64,000 nucleotides of DNA, from NCBI GenBank assembly GCA_014529385.2, contig CM043967.1, positions 130,509,182-130,573,181 of the forward strand, given 5' to 3'. Source of the stretch: Adiantum capillus-veneris. Its lineage: Eukaryota; Streptophyta; Polypodiopsida; Polypodiales; Pteridaceae. Within the stretch, counting starts at the first letter, position 1; the number at the start of each line of letters is the position of its first letter. Shown here piece by piece: positions 1 to 11,408 of this stretch. Made by a program: the position numbers and the translations under genes. The notes beneath the pieces are model-generated. The model was not told where the DNA came from, searched no databases, and was given only the letters and a program-made list of their open reading frames with translations.

Positions 1-2244
1 AGGGTTTGTTCTCACTATGAGTGTAAGCTACAAGCTTACCTCAACAAAATCTTAACCAAGGGTTGATTTTCATCGAATTGACCACTAATCTTGAGCAAGG
101 ACATCATTTTCTTTTGCGAAGGTGAAGGTGCCTTGGGGTTCACAAGTTTAGACATCTTGAACCCTTCATAACATTAAGATTTCCAAACGTCTAAGAAATC
201 CAAGCTCTACTTTAATTATTTAGGTTCACAAACCAAGAGCCATTGTCCACACGGGGTATCCCACCTTCTTGGTTATGAAAAAGGCCCTGATATAGGATCA
301 CATTCTTATGGCAAGGCCTATGATGAACTTGTATTACAAGCTTATTATCCAATTTCAAGATATTTTGGAACTTAACTACAAGGACATTATTTCAAGCTCA
401 CTTCTCGTGCATATGTTGCATAATAAATGTATATAGAAACAATAAATGCAAATTTTTTTCTTTTGGATAGGTCATGAGAAGGTGTGCGCATTCATGGAAC
501 AAGATAAGGTACTTTTTAACACACTAAGAAAAGATATTCCTAAGATAATCAAACAGTAGCTCAATGGTCACATGTTTTCCCATTATTCTCATGTTATATG
601 GACTATTTTCCAAGAATATGTAGAATCCTCTTTGCTAAGATGCAAGTCTATGTTTTCTTTTTTCAATTATACACAAGATTGCATACTTCCATGGTGATTT
701 ACACTTCAAAACAGGGTCCTCAACTATCATGCTGATTCTAACTCATGCCAAAAGGTCTTAAGTTGTTAAGATGGCTTAGCCTTAGGAGAAGGGCCCTTAG
801 TTGGTGCTAGAGGCTAAGACTAGCTACACTCATGCCAATGGGCAATTTTTTTTTAGGACTTTACCTCTTCCAAGGGTCTATCAAAGTGCTCACTTGAAAG
901 TTAAAGTTTGTATTTTTTTAATTCAAAGCTTAAGATGATCTTGAACTGTCAAACAAGGAGTGCAACTACATCTATATCACTATGATAATGGATTCTCTAT
1001 GGAGGCTTCATCACATAGCATGTTCATTAATGTGACAAAGGGCATGCATATCTACATAGATAGCAATCAAGGGAAGGCATATAGAGTCAACGTACAAGCA
1101 TGTCTACTCTACTAGTATTTCTTTCACATAGCTACAAGAGGTAGCAATTTTATGCTTGTGCTATGGTGCACACTTTCCAAATCTTGAAAACAAGAATGGA
1201 ATATGAGGATAACATACACTTGAACCCAAAAAAAAAAGATTGCATGATTACAAAGATAGTGATATTTTCTATGGCACATGTTGTTAGTCACAAGGGTGGA
1301 CAACATGGTCTAAGAGCTCATGGAGTTTATTTTAGCCATATAAAGATAGTATGGAGCATGTTTTTATGACGGCCCCTCTCACTTATGTCATAGAGTATCC
1401 TCCACATATGTAGTCCTTTTTTACAAAGAGACCGACACAAATGTCCAAGTTTCACAACACAATATATTTGGAACAATTTACAAAAGTCAACTTCATATGT
1501 TATCATAGTCAAATTCATCGAACCTTGACGTCTCCCACAAGAATGTTAGCAGATTCAACAAAAAGCTTCATCATCCAAGTCTTCATGAATCATGGTTGTT
1601 CAGCTTTATGAAGCTTCAACAAGGCAACCTTCTATTTCAAATTCTCCATGCCATGATATCTTTGTGTGCTCATACCAATGTGAGACCATGGGTAAGTAGC
1701 ATAATGATCTCGTCCCATCCAAGTCTCTTAAGAGAGATCTTTAGCTTAGCTATTGAGACCCCTTGCTATGCGTGCCATACATGTGGCTCCTAGTCGATCT
1801 TGCCCTTGCATGACCCTTGTCCTAACATTTGGACTTATTCCCCTTTGTGGACTAATCACATAGGTTTCGGTGCTTCCGTATATGGAGACAGGGAAACCGT
1901 GCAAAGAAAGAAGGCTAGAGGGTTTGTAGAAACTACTTCTCATAAGCCTGGTTATGTGACGGAGTCTAGACAATGAAAAGAGCACGGACGAGCACGAAAG
2001 ATTTTGTTTGATATCGACACGAAGCAAGAGGGACAAAGATTTGATGTGAATACAGATTCCACATATGAGGAGATTCATGCAAGTAATGACATAATAGATG
2101 ACACCATACTCTCTATTAGTGAATACGTTATTGGTGATTTTGAGATTGCTGTGCCAAGGGGTCATGCAAAGTAGGTCTCTAGGACTTGTGGCCCCATGAT
2201 TTTGGAAGAGAAGAACTTACAAAGACCAGAGGCAACACCAATGG
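1..2244. other. Unassigned AT-rich sequence, no gene seen
   Basis: I see no convincing coding region, RNA gene or transposon terminus here. Open frames are short, on both strands, and lack recognisable motifs. Composition is ordinary intergenic plant DNA with short A and T runs. It may be decayed transposon sequence, but nothing ties it to a family. Confidence 0.6.
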
Positions 2245-2861
2245 ATGTGGTTTTGTGGCCATGATGTGCATCACACTGAAGTTGTGGCCAAACAAGTATT
2301 GTCATCACCGAAAAGGCCAACAACTTGGCTAGTAGAGAGTAAAATAGGTGTATCAAAGGAGGAGTATGTTGGTTTGCTAGGGGCAGGTTTTGTGATTAGA
2401 GCTCCTTCTCCAAAGGTTGTTAAGGAAGGGGAGACAGTGGGAACCTCTAGCAAGAGCAACAAAAAATGGAGGTCCGGTGTCTCTAAGGAGGCAAGTGATA
2501 ATGGAGGTCCGATTTTATCTATCTATCTTGTTGTGTGCAAGAGATAATTTTGGTGCCTGCTCATCATGCCGTGTTCAAGATATTAACACAAGATGTATAT
2601 GATGTGCATGTGGCTATGGAGCCCTACTATACATGCCCTAATTTTCAAGGACGGGAGAAAGCAACAAAATCTTACTTGGCTTGTAAGCACCTATACTTTG
2701 TCTACACACAGATTCTTGGGTTGGATGGTAAGCAACATATGATTATACATCAACCAACGCTACGTGAAAGAGATCTCACTTTCATCTTGAATCAGATGGT
2801 CTACACCTTCAAAGAAATAGAGAAAAAAGAAATGCCTAGTAGTTTGCACAATTTGTTTTGA
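2245..2861 (+). pseudogene. SWIM zinc-finger protein fragment
   Basis: Two adjacent open stretches (2245-2547 and 2535-2861) look like one broken gene. The second carries CPNF about 36 residues in, followed after a short insert by ACKHLYFVYTQILGLD. This is the C-x(n)-C-x-H part of a SWIM zinc finger, with the usual hydrophobic stretch after it. The first of the four metal ligands appears to be Tyr (YYTCPNF where CxC is expected). SWIM domains occur in RING-SWIM ubiquitin ligases and in MULE/FAR1-type transposases; the short tail after the finger fits either. There is no ATG start and no visible promoter, the two halves are in different frames, and no RING or transposase domain remains. Seen: the motif and the frame break. 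Inferred: gene or transposon remnant. Confidence 0.45.
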
Positions 2862-3433
2862 CATTTTGGTGGGTGATTAGTACACTTTGTGAGGCTTTAT
2901 TTTGGCATTTCCTAGTAAAACAATCTCTCCAATGGCATGCTTTTTGCCTTGTAATATTTGGGACCCTAAAGATTATGCTTTTGAGGGATCTTTATTTGAA
3001 ATGATGGCAATGCTTGTAGCATGTGCAATTTTTTTTTGGGTATTTAACTTTGACATGTGCAAAATAGTACTTTTTTGTTGAAGCCTTGTAGGTTTCTCTA
3101 CAAGAATGACATACATAGAAGTTTCGGTTGGGTTGTAGTTTTTTTTTATTACACTGATATTGTTGTTGTGAAGGGATTGGAGTACATGTATCAAACTTGC
3201 AAAGATAAATAAAACTTAGAAACATCTAAGTGAACACTTTGGACCAAATTGGGCTTGTTTTAATCTAGTTAGACTCATTTTTTAGTTTATGGTCAAAGTT
3301 TACATTTTTTTACTTTTCTCGACAACTTGTTGGCCAACTTCTAGAGCTAATTTTTGAAATGTTTGATAACAAAATGCCTCACAATTGACTTAGGAAGTAG
3401 TGGGAAGCCCCTGTTACCATATACATGGGGTAG
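2862..3433. other. No gene seen, AT-rich spacer
   Basis: Long T-rich tracts and short open frames without motifs. It ends at the TG that starts the Copia-1 LTR. Confidence 0.55.
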
Positions 3434-3638
3434 TGATGTGTGTGAACACACTAGGACCGCCGGGGCATTTTTCCCTCTTTAGGGGGTTTTTTTCCCTCGT
3501 GCATTGTATATACGCCCATCACTCTAGGGCTATCTATCTTCCCATTGCACACTAAGTAACACACACTCTATTGTGTGCCTTGAGATTCCTTCATCTTCTC
3601 CAAGCTGTGTGCGTTTCCATGTAACCCTAATTCCAACA
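3434..3638 (+). repeat. 5' LTR of Copia-1
   Basis: About 205 bp, beginning TGATGTGTGTGAACACAC and ending TTCCAACA two bases before the primer site, so it has TG...CA ends. The left edge is inferred from the TG and from typical Copia LTR length, because no second LTR is in the window to align. Confidence 0.65.
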
Positions 3639-3640
3639 AT

Positions 3641-3652
3641 TGGTATCAGAGC
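3641..3652 (+). other. Primer-binding site, initiator tRNA-Met type
   Basis: TGGTATCAGAGC is the canonical plant retrotransposon site complementary to the 3' end of initiator tRNA-Met. It sits two bases after the LTR ends and fixes the element's orientation as +. Confidence 0.9.
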
Positions 3653-3974
3653 AGGTTGCATCCTCTCGGGCTTAGTCGCCAGCTACTATAGTACACGCCT
3701 GCTCACTTTCTCCAATTACAGTGAGGTTTGGCGAGCGTTCGCAGCTCGACAAATAAAACGGGAATGCTTGTAGAGCTCAGTATGCTTAGATTTCTGATTC
3801 TGGCTCATTTCGGCCTCTGTTCCACTACAGGAAGGTCTGCACAGGCAATTTTGTCATTTTGTGCAGAATTTCTATCAGTGCCAGGTGCCTTACAGTCTAC
3901 AATGATTTGTGCTTTATAGCACGTGTTGTTTCCGCTCCGTTTCTCCAGTTTTCACATCAAGTGCAACATTTACC

Positions 3975-4900
3975 ATGGCTGACAACAACACAAATGTGTT
4001 CAAGATGTTTGCTGCTGAGGATAGGTTGGATGGGGACAATTGCCCTATGTGGGCTTATATGATGCAGCATGTTCTTGTGTCAAAGGGCGTCTGGAATATT
4101 GTGCAGGGCATTGATGTACATCCTGGTTCTGAGGATGCAAGCGACGTTGAGGATGTTGCAGGTCTTGCTGCAAGGATTGCTGCTATTAGAGTTGTTTTGC
4201 CTACGGTAGAACAAGTTCGTTGGGATGTAAAGGATGCGCAGGCTCATGCATTGATTGCGTTGTATGTGAAGCTCACCATTGTTCCTCACATTCGTTCAAC
4301 AAAATCTGCAAAACAGGCTTGGGATATTCTAGCAAGTCTTTATGCAAGCCGCAATGAGGCTAAAATTGCTTTGCTGCGTAAAGAGCTCGAGTCGAAGATT
4401 ATGCATGAGAAAGATGATATGGACACTTTTCTTGCTGGTGTCAAGGATATCAATGAGCAACTTATTTCTGCAAGTGAAGTCGTTTCAGACAGTCCCCTTG
4501 TGTAGACTGTTCTTGATGCCTTACCAGATTCTTACCAGACTTTTGCTAGTACTTGGAGACTTATGACCCAAGGAAATCCAGAAGTTGTCAAGTTTGATGC
4601 ATTATGCACATTGCTGTTGCAAGAGTCACTTTCCAGAAAAAACAGGACTAGACAGCGTGCAGTTGAACAGGCTTTTATTGCTTCTCAAAGAAAGGGTGCT
4701 AATAGCAATGCAGCCACTTCTTATGGTTCTGTTGCGAGTGGCAAAACTTCTGTTCCCAATGCTTCTGCTGTGGCAGTACTTCGTCTGGCAATTCTGGTGA
4801 TAGGGCAAAAAGAAGATACGTTGCCATTATTATAAAGCTAATGATCACTTGATTAAGCAGTTTCCTAAGTTAAAGGCCAAAGAGGCTAAGAAGAAAGAGG
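3975..4900 (+). pseudogene. Copia-1 gag
   Basis: The start is the ATG at 3975 in a good plant context (ACCATGG). The protein opens with MADNNTNVFKMF and has the gag_2/UBN2 pattern: a W near residue 25, a mid-region QAWDILASLY and a helical segment with LRKELESKIMHEKDDMDTF. A TAG at about 4503 falls where Gln is expected (V-stop-TVLDALP), and a frameshift follows. The C-terminal nucleocapsid knuckle near 4822 is damaged: it reads CHYYKANDHLIKQFP, where CxxCxxxxHxxxxC is expected, so the second and last Cys are lost. Gag would form the cytoplasmic virus-like particle; this copy cannot. Confidence 0.8.
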
Positions 4901-5049
4901 GTGGTTCCACTGCAAATGCTGGTTCCACTACAAATGCAGCCATTGTTGAGTCTTCTGTGAAAGGAGACTGTGATGCTGATGTTGATGCGAATGGGCTTTT
5001 AGTGCAGTGTGCACTTACAATCCTGCTGTCCATCATGCATGCATGTCAG

Positions 5050-6655
5050 TTGCTCCATATTCACATGGGTATTTCAATAGTGGTGCTACAAAAGCACATT
5101 ACCTCACATCATGAATTGTTCACCTCTCTCGAGTCTGTCCCTCATGGGAATTTAGTCACTTGTGTCAATAATGCCTCTTATCCGGTTCAGAGAGTTGGAA
5201 AGATTGTGCTTACTACTGCAAATGGCAGTTCTTTTACACTTGTTGATGCACTTTATGTACCTAGGATCAAGAAGAATCTTTTGTCTGTATCTGCACTTGT
5301 TAGACTTGGACTTGTAGTCAAATTTGTGGATGACAGATGTACAATTCATGATCTCAGTTTTGGTGATGAAATTGTTGCATCTGGGATTTTGTGTCGTGGG
5401 CTGTATAAGCTCACTTTGTATGACAAGTGTGGACAAAATTTTGCAAATGCAGTTGTAGATTCCAGGGCTATTTCAGATGCAAAACTTTGGCATGCACGTT
5501 TTGGTCATCTGAATTTTGCCAGTTTGCTACGTTTGCAGAAATCTGATATGGTTGCTTCTTTGCCGCCTCTTGAAGCACCTGTCAAACATGTCTGTGAAGG
5601 CTGTATTTTGGGTAAAATGCAACGTTCGAAGTTTCCAAAGGATGGTTCAGTTCGGGCCACATGCAGGTTGTAGCTTGTGCATAGTGATGTTTGTGGGCCC
5701 ATGCAAACTCCGTCCTTGGGCAATTACCTTTACTTCATGACTTTCATTGATGATTACTCTAGGCATGCATGGGTATTTCCGCTTAAAGCCACGTCCGAAG
5801 TTTTTATGTGCTTCAAACAATTTCTGGCTATGGCTGAAAATGTATCGAAATGTACTATGCGCACCCTCCGTTCCAATCGAGGGGGGGAGTATATGTCTCA
5901 TGAATTTAATGCATTTCTGGCTAGTCGTGGGATACCAGTGCCTTATACACCTCAGCAAAATGGTGTTGCTGAGAGGAAAAATAGATCACTTACGAAAATG
6001 GCATGATGTATGGTCAAAAGTCAAGCTTTGCCGCATTCTTTTTGGCTTGAAGCCATCATGTGTGCCACTTATGTACTAAACGGGTGTCATACGAAAGCTT
6101 TGCATTCTATTACTCCATATGAAGCATGGCATGATAGAAAGCCTTCTATTGAGCACATGCGTGTTTTAGGCTGTTTGGCATATGCTTTGGTGCCACGAAC
6201 ACAACGCAAAAAATTGGATGATAAGGTTGTCAAATGTATTTTTGTTGGTTATAGTGCTGAAAGCAAAGGTTACAGGTTGTATCATCCGCAAACAAAGCGT
6301 ATTTTGGTTTCACGGGATTTAGTGTTTGTATAAGATTCTGTTCAGTCTTTCTTGTCATGTACTAGAGACAATAATGTAAGCTCACAGGACATTTATGACA
6401 CTTTGTTGCCTCTTTTAGTGGTGGAAATACGAATGTAAATTCCAATGAGGCAAATGTACAGCCTATGGGGGTTTCTGAAAATGTTACAGATCAGCCTATT
6501 ACTGATGCAAATGTACATAATGTACTTGATGAGGAAAGGGCTGAAAATGAGTAGGCTAGAGATATGCCAAAATGGTTGTGCATACATTGCGTGACAGTAA
6601 ATTGGATGCATCTTTGTCGAAGCCGACTCGGCTTGTTTCTGGTAGTCCCGATCGT
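5050..6655 (+). pseudogene. Copia-1 protease and integrase (pol 5' part)
   Basis: Near 5070 one frame reads FNSGATKAHYL, the Copia protease active site with Asp changed to Asn. After a frameshift comes GAG-pre-integrase (LWHARFGHLNF...CEGCILGKMQ), which gives the HHCC zinc site. The integrase core follows: HSDVCGPM (first Asp), LRSNRGGEY, where the second Asp reads Asn, and NGVAERKNRSL (Glu). TAG near 5671 and TGA near 6004 interrupt the frame where Gln and Arg are usual. The end of integrase (KCIFVGYSAESKGYRLY) is clear to 6330. No RT follows. Two catalytic changes plus stops make it inactive. Confidence 0.8.
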
Positions 6656-6689
6656 TTTTGAGACTTGGTTCGGAGGCCCTTTCTGAGAC

Positions 6690-7074
6690 TGGGCTGGTTT
6701 CTTGTCTACATAACCTTTTGTGAGGGTCGATAGGCGTGAGGTTTTCTTGAGCTGGGGATTCTCGAATGTTATGATCCTTTCGCTGATACAGGTTGCTGGA
6801 GTACCCCTTTTTTGTGGCCTCACCATAGGACATGTATAGAGAGGGCTAGGTGCATTTGACGCCATGTTGGCAATCTTGGGTCAGCTTTTGACTTTTTATG
6901 CAGAGTTAGTGGTTGATGCGCCTGACTTATGCTCTGAGAGCATTACTTTTGATGTGTTACTGATCTCTTGTGACAATTTTGGATTGAGATTTTGTTAGTT
7001 TTTTTGGAAAAACTCTGCCGAAATTTTCCTAGAATTACCAGTGTTTATCGCCATATTATCTTTAGCTTGCAGCC
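6690..7074 (+). other. Copia-2 leader
   Basis: Non-coding. Blocks at about 6700-6800 match the reverse complement of 15000-15070 in Copia-3, and 6995-7040 matches the sequence just upstream of the Copia-3 ATG. Both elements therefore share a conserved untranslated leader. No tRNA-primer site is visible on either side. Confidence 0.6.
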
Positions 7075-7960
7075 ATGTCATTTAGTGGTGAAAATGATAT
7101 TTACAATATCCAAAAATTTGATGGGACGAATTTTGCCATCTGGAAAGAGAAGATTCAAGATGTTATGATACAAAAAGGCCAGCTGGATCCTATCATGGAG
7201 CGCCCAGAGGGCGAGTATACAGATGTTGAGTGGGAGAGACTTGAATTTAAGGCCAAATCTACCCTCCGTTTGCATTTGATCGAATTTGTGTACTTTACTA
7301 TAGTTGGAGAAACGTTTGCTAGAGATGTATGGGATAAGTTGTGTTCCAGTTATGAGAACAAAAGTTCCACTAATAAGGTTTTCTTGATGAAGAAGCTGTT
7401 TGACCTTCGTATGAAGAAAGAGGGCACTATTTCTACTCACATTAATGAGTTCAATATCATTTTCACTCAGTTGACCACTTAGGGTTTGGTCTTCGATGAG
7501 GAAATCAAATGTATCTTCTTGCTATGCAATTTACCCTCATCTTGGGATACGTTCTGTACTGTAATTAGCAACTCAGCACCTGGTATGGTATAGTGTACAA
7601 TGACGTCCTTGGGAGTCTGTTTACCGGAAGATTCACAGGAAATCTCTCAAAGGCAAGAAGGATGGTGATGAGTATGTTGCTAGTGATATATAAGAGGGGT
7701 CGCACTCAAAGTCATGTCAAAATCAAGGAACATGGGGGCTCACACAGTAAGTCTCGTGGTTCTATTCATAATATTGAGTGCTATCACTGCCATAAAAAAG
7801 GGCATGTGAAGAAGGATTGCAGGAAATGGCAGCAAAGCAAGAAGGATAAACAATCCGATGACACTTCTAAGTCTGATGATTCAAACAAGGGCAAAGCAAA
7901 GTTAGAGGAGATCAATGTGCTAGAGTCTTCAAATGCTCCTATTATAGAGACTCTTCCAGC
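7075..7960 (+). pseudogene. Copia-2 gag
   Basis: ATG at 7075 (CAGCCATGTC). It opens MSFSGENDIYNIQKFDGTNF and includes FLMKKLFDLRMKKEGTI, typical of Copia gag. A TAG at about 7480 follows QLTT where Gln is usual, and a frame break lies near 7590. The nucleocapsid knuckle is intact: CYHCHKKGHVKKDC at about 7782-7823 (CX2CX4HX4C), followed by a Lys/Ser/Asp-rich linker. Confidence 0.8.
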
Positions 7961-10355
7961 GGTTGTTATGCCACTTACCTTTGACGTATTGGTCTTCACA
8001 ACAGATCTACCTGTTGAGGTTCTTGTTACAGAAGATGCACAGTATGCACAAAATTGGATAGTAGATTTTGGTGCGAGTTTCCATGTGACACCACATAGAG
8101 AGTGATTCTCTACTTATTCTCACTCTTGTGGCAAAGTGAGACTTGGTGATGCTTATGAACTAGACATTGAGGGTGTCAGAAACTTCAAATTGCATCTAAG
8201 GAATAGCACGCACTTTACTTTATCTAATGTCAGACATGTGCCCAAGTTGACTAAAAGCTTGATTTCTGTTGGTCAGCTTGATGATTTGGGCTACAACACC
8301 ACATTTGGCAATGGTTCATAGATAGTACGCAAAGGTAATCTTGTTGTACTCAGAGGTCAGAAGCATGGTACCTTGTATTCCATGTATGTGTCAGATGTTG
8401 GTCATGATTAATATCTATAGCAAGCTGACGTCTACTGAGTTGTGGCATTGCCGGCTCGATCATATTATCCAAAAAGGAATGAGAACTCTAACTCATTTTG
8501 GCTACTTACCTATCTTGTCTTATGTTGACTTTCCTGTTTGTGAGCACTATATCTATGGCAAACAGACTAGGTCCATTCACTTACCATTGGGTCAAAAGCA
8601 AGCTGAACCTCTAGATTTAGTACATAGTGATGTTTGTGGTCCTATGTCAACCAAATCTCTAGGGGGCGCCATCTATTTTGTGACATTCATAGATGGCTCT
8701 ACTCGAAGGTGTGGGCATATCCTTTGAAACATAAGGATCAAGTTCTTCTTGTGTTCCAATTTTCTTTTGCACTTGTTGAGAATCAGTCTGGCAAGAAACT
8801 CAAGAGGTCGCGGACTGACAACGGTGGAGAGTATGTCTCCAAGGAGTTTTGACAATTTTTGTGCCAAAAGGGGGATTAAAAGGCAGTTTACTACACCATA
8901 CACACCAGCTCAAAATGGAGTTGCTGAGTGCATGAATTGTACGATTCAAGAAATAGTCACAGCCATGCTTTCTAGGGCAAATCTCACACAAGGCTTTTGG
9001 GCAGAAGCCGTCTTGACTGCAGTGCACATTATAAATCGTTCTCCTAGTACGCCATTGAATTATGAGATTCGAGAAGAGTTATGGTCTAAACATAAGTCCC
9101 ACTATGACCATCTACGTTTTTTCTTTGTTGTGAAGCTTATGCTCACGTGCCTAAAAAACTTCGACAGAAGTTAGAGTCAAAGTCACACAAATGTATTTTC
9201 ATTGGATATGGTGCAGATGGAGAGATGGGATATCGTCTTTGGCACTCGGAATCTCGTCGAGTCATCCGTAGTTCATACGTGATCTTCAATGAGTTGAAGA
9301 TGCATAAACAACCTATCAAGGAAATAGAGATTCGGAGAGTCACTTTTGAGGATGCTGCCTCAGAGATAGTGAAATCAACTCAACGGGCTAGTGATGTACC
9401 TTCCACTAGCAATGCTCCAGAGGGAGCGGATAGTAATGGTCAAGGACTAAGATGGTCTACTAGAGTCTCTTGTCCACCTGCGCGTTTCGAGCCAGGTCTT
9501 GATTACATTATGTTGACCGATTGTGGTGAGCCAAGCTGCTACCAAGAAGCCATGATGACAGATGATGTGGTGAGTGGGAGCAGGCTATGGAATCTGAGTA
9601 TAACTCGATTCTGGCTAATTACACTTGGGACTTGGTAGAACTACCAAATGATGCAAAAGCTTTACCTTGCAAATGGGTTTACAAGAAGAAATTTACCTCA
9701 GGTGATCCAAATCCAAAGTACAAGGCTAGACTTGTAGCCAAAGGGTTCAAACAACAAAAGGGAATCGATTTTAATGAAACCTTCTCGCCTGTGGTCAAGA
9801 TGACAACACTTAGAACCGTACTTGGTCTTGTAGCAATTGAGGACATGGAACTTGTCCAAATGGATGTGAAGATAGCATTTCTTCACGGGGATCTTGATGA
9901 GGATGTTTACATGTAGCAGCCTGAAGGGTTTGTTCAGGAGAACACATCTCATGAGGAGCTAGTATGTAAGCTCAAAAAGGCACTTTATGGCTTAAAATAG
10001 GGTTCAAGACAGTGGTATCATAAATTTGATGCATGTATGAGGCCTCAAGGGTATAAAAGGAGCGAAGAGGATCACTGCTTGGACACAAGAAAGCTAGATG
10101 ATGGCTCCATGATCATTCTAGTTCTGTATGTTGATGACATGCTTATAGCTAGGAAATCCATTGCGAAAATTGCCAACTCAAAGAAAACACTTAGCAACAA
10201 TTTTGCAATGAAAGATTTGGGAGATGCTACACACTTTCTTGGCATGCAAATCAAAAGAGATCGCAAACGCCGTATTCTTGAGTTATCTCAAGAAACATAC
10301 ATTGAGAAAGTTTTGCAGCATTTCAATATGCAGGGGGGGGAAGCATTGAGTACCC
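7960..10355 (+). pseudogene. Copia-2 pol, protease to RT (5' part)
   Basis: Protease site reads WIVDFGASFHV near 8060 (DSGAS expected, Ser to Phe). Integrase has WHCRLDH and CEHYIYGKQ (the second zinc Cys is Tyr), HSDVCGP, RTDNGGEY and GVAECMN, so D, D and E are kept. RT begins at KWVYKKKF (about 9675), with [13 protein letters not shown] and the catalytic LYVDDML near 10125. Stops at 8102, 8319, 8851, 9914 and 9997 sit mostly where Trp or Gln is expected; at least two frameshifts also occur. The frame is cut at 10355 by Copia-3 just after a G8 run. Confidence 0.8.
10351..10355. other. Target-site duplication TACCC, left copy
   Basis: TACCC directly before the Copia-3 LTR. The same five bases follow the other LTR at 15900-15904. 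A perfect 5-bp duplication is the expected Copia integration footprint. Confidence 0.92.
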
Positions 10356-10547
10356 TGAAGGAGTACGAGCGGAAGTGCGACGTGAGAGAGAGTGCGAGAA
10401 GAAGAGCACGATGATATGGTGAACTCGCTCTACTGTAATGTGTAGAGCATAGTGAGTTCTTATTAGGTTTTAACAAAAGAATATGTGTACATACCTGGTG
10501 GGCTACCCACTTACCTGGGCGACCACATTGGGCTTTATACCCCAACA
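10356..10547 (-). repeat. 3' LTR of Copia-3
   Basis: 192 bp. On the minus strand it begins TGTTGGGGTATAAAGCCC and ends CGTACTCCTTCA. It matches 15708-15899 over its full length with about seven differences. TATAAAG lies very close to the 5' edge. Confidence 0.95.
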
Positions 10548-10560
10548 ACCTCCCACTTAG
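10548..10560 (-). other. Copia-3 polypurine tract
   Basis: On the minus strand TAAGTGGGAGGT lies directly before the 3' LTR. It would prime plus-strand DNA synthesis. Confidence 0.8.
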
Positions 10561-10651
10561 AGTCCAATGTGGTACTTTAAGTGTGAGAGAAGCTACTATA
10601 CAAGCTAATATACAAGAGATGTAGAGAAGTGATGTACTACCCTACACCTAA

Positions 10652-11408
10652 CTACTTGCGAAAATGCGCAAAGCTCTCTGAGGGAAGTCCTTTTGTAAGT
10701 AGATCAACAGGATTTTCTGTGGTGTGAACTTTGACAAGCTGAAGTTGCTTATCCTTGAGTATCATTTCCCTAATGAAATGATACTTCACGTCCACATGCT
10801 TTGTCTTTGAGTGATAAACTGAATTGCGAGCCAATTGTATAGCACTTTGACTATCACAATATAACACAGGCATCTCTTCTTTGATTCCCAAATCTGTTAC
10901 TAGTCGATTAAGCCAAATTGATTCTTTGCATGCCTCTGATGATGCAACATATTCAGCCTCTGTAGTAGACTTGAGTAACACAATCTTGTAATCTAGAACG
11001 CCATGATACTGCTCCACCAGCCAATGTAAAGACATACCCTGACGTAGACCTTCGGTTGTCTAAGTCACCTGCATAATCTGAGTCTGTAAAACCCTTCACA
11101 CTTAGCTCCTGACTCCCATAGCATATACGCATACTCTTTGTAGCTTTCAGGTATCTCAATATTCCTTTCACTGCCTCCCAATGTTTCTTGCCTAGGTTTG
11201 ACATGTAACGACTTACTACTCCCACTGCAAATGCAATGTCTGGGTGAGTAGCAATCATTGCATACATCAAACTACCCACTGCAGATGCATATGGAATCTT
11301 ATCCATTTCAGCCTGTTCTTCCTCAGACACAGGACAATCTTGTTTGCTAAGTTTCACATATGGTGGCAATGGAACACTCAATGCCTTTCCCTTCTCCATA
11401 TTGAAACG
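10652..11408 (-). pseudogene. Copia-3 pol C-terminus: RT tail and RNase H
   Basis: Continues the polyprotein after the stop at 11407-11409. It begins near MEKGKALSVPLPP, passes VGSLMYAMIATHPDIAFAVG and FTDSDYAGDLDNRRST, then shifts frame at about 10965-10980 before STTEAEYVASSEA and YCDSQSAIQLA. It ends at VDLLTKGLPSESFAHFRK. The RNase H acidic residues are present (Asp in DSDYAG, Glu in TEAEY, Asp in YCDSQ). A single-base indel causes the shift. Confidence 0.88.

Larger units (their letters stand above)
3434..6660 (+). mobile_element. Copia-1: 5' part of a Ty1/Copia retrotransposon
   Basis: Order on the + strand: 5' LTR, initiator-Met primer site, gag, protease, integrase. Around 6600-6660 the sequence still reads like the Copia linker after integrase (KLDASLSKPTR in one frame), then changes to the leader of Copia-2. 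No reverse transcriptase, RNase H or 3' LTR follows, so this is a truncated copy. Stops and frameshifts occur throughout. The loss of the 3' half may come from Copia-2 insertion followed by deletion, or from recombination; Copia-1 sequence does not visibly resume after Copia-2. Confidence 0.8.

Noticed and set aside
1546-1560. TGTTAGCAG as a partner LTR for 27596
   Set aside because: The match is only nine bases and does not extend.
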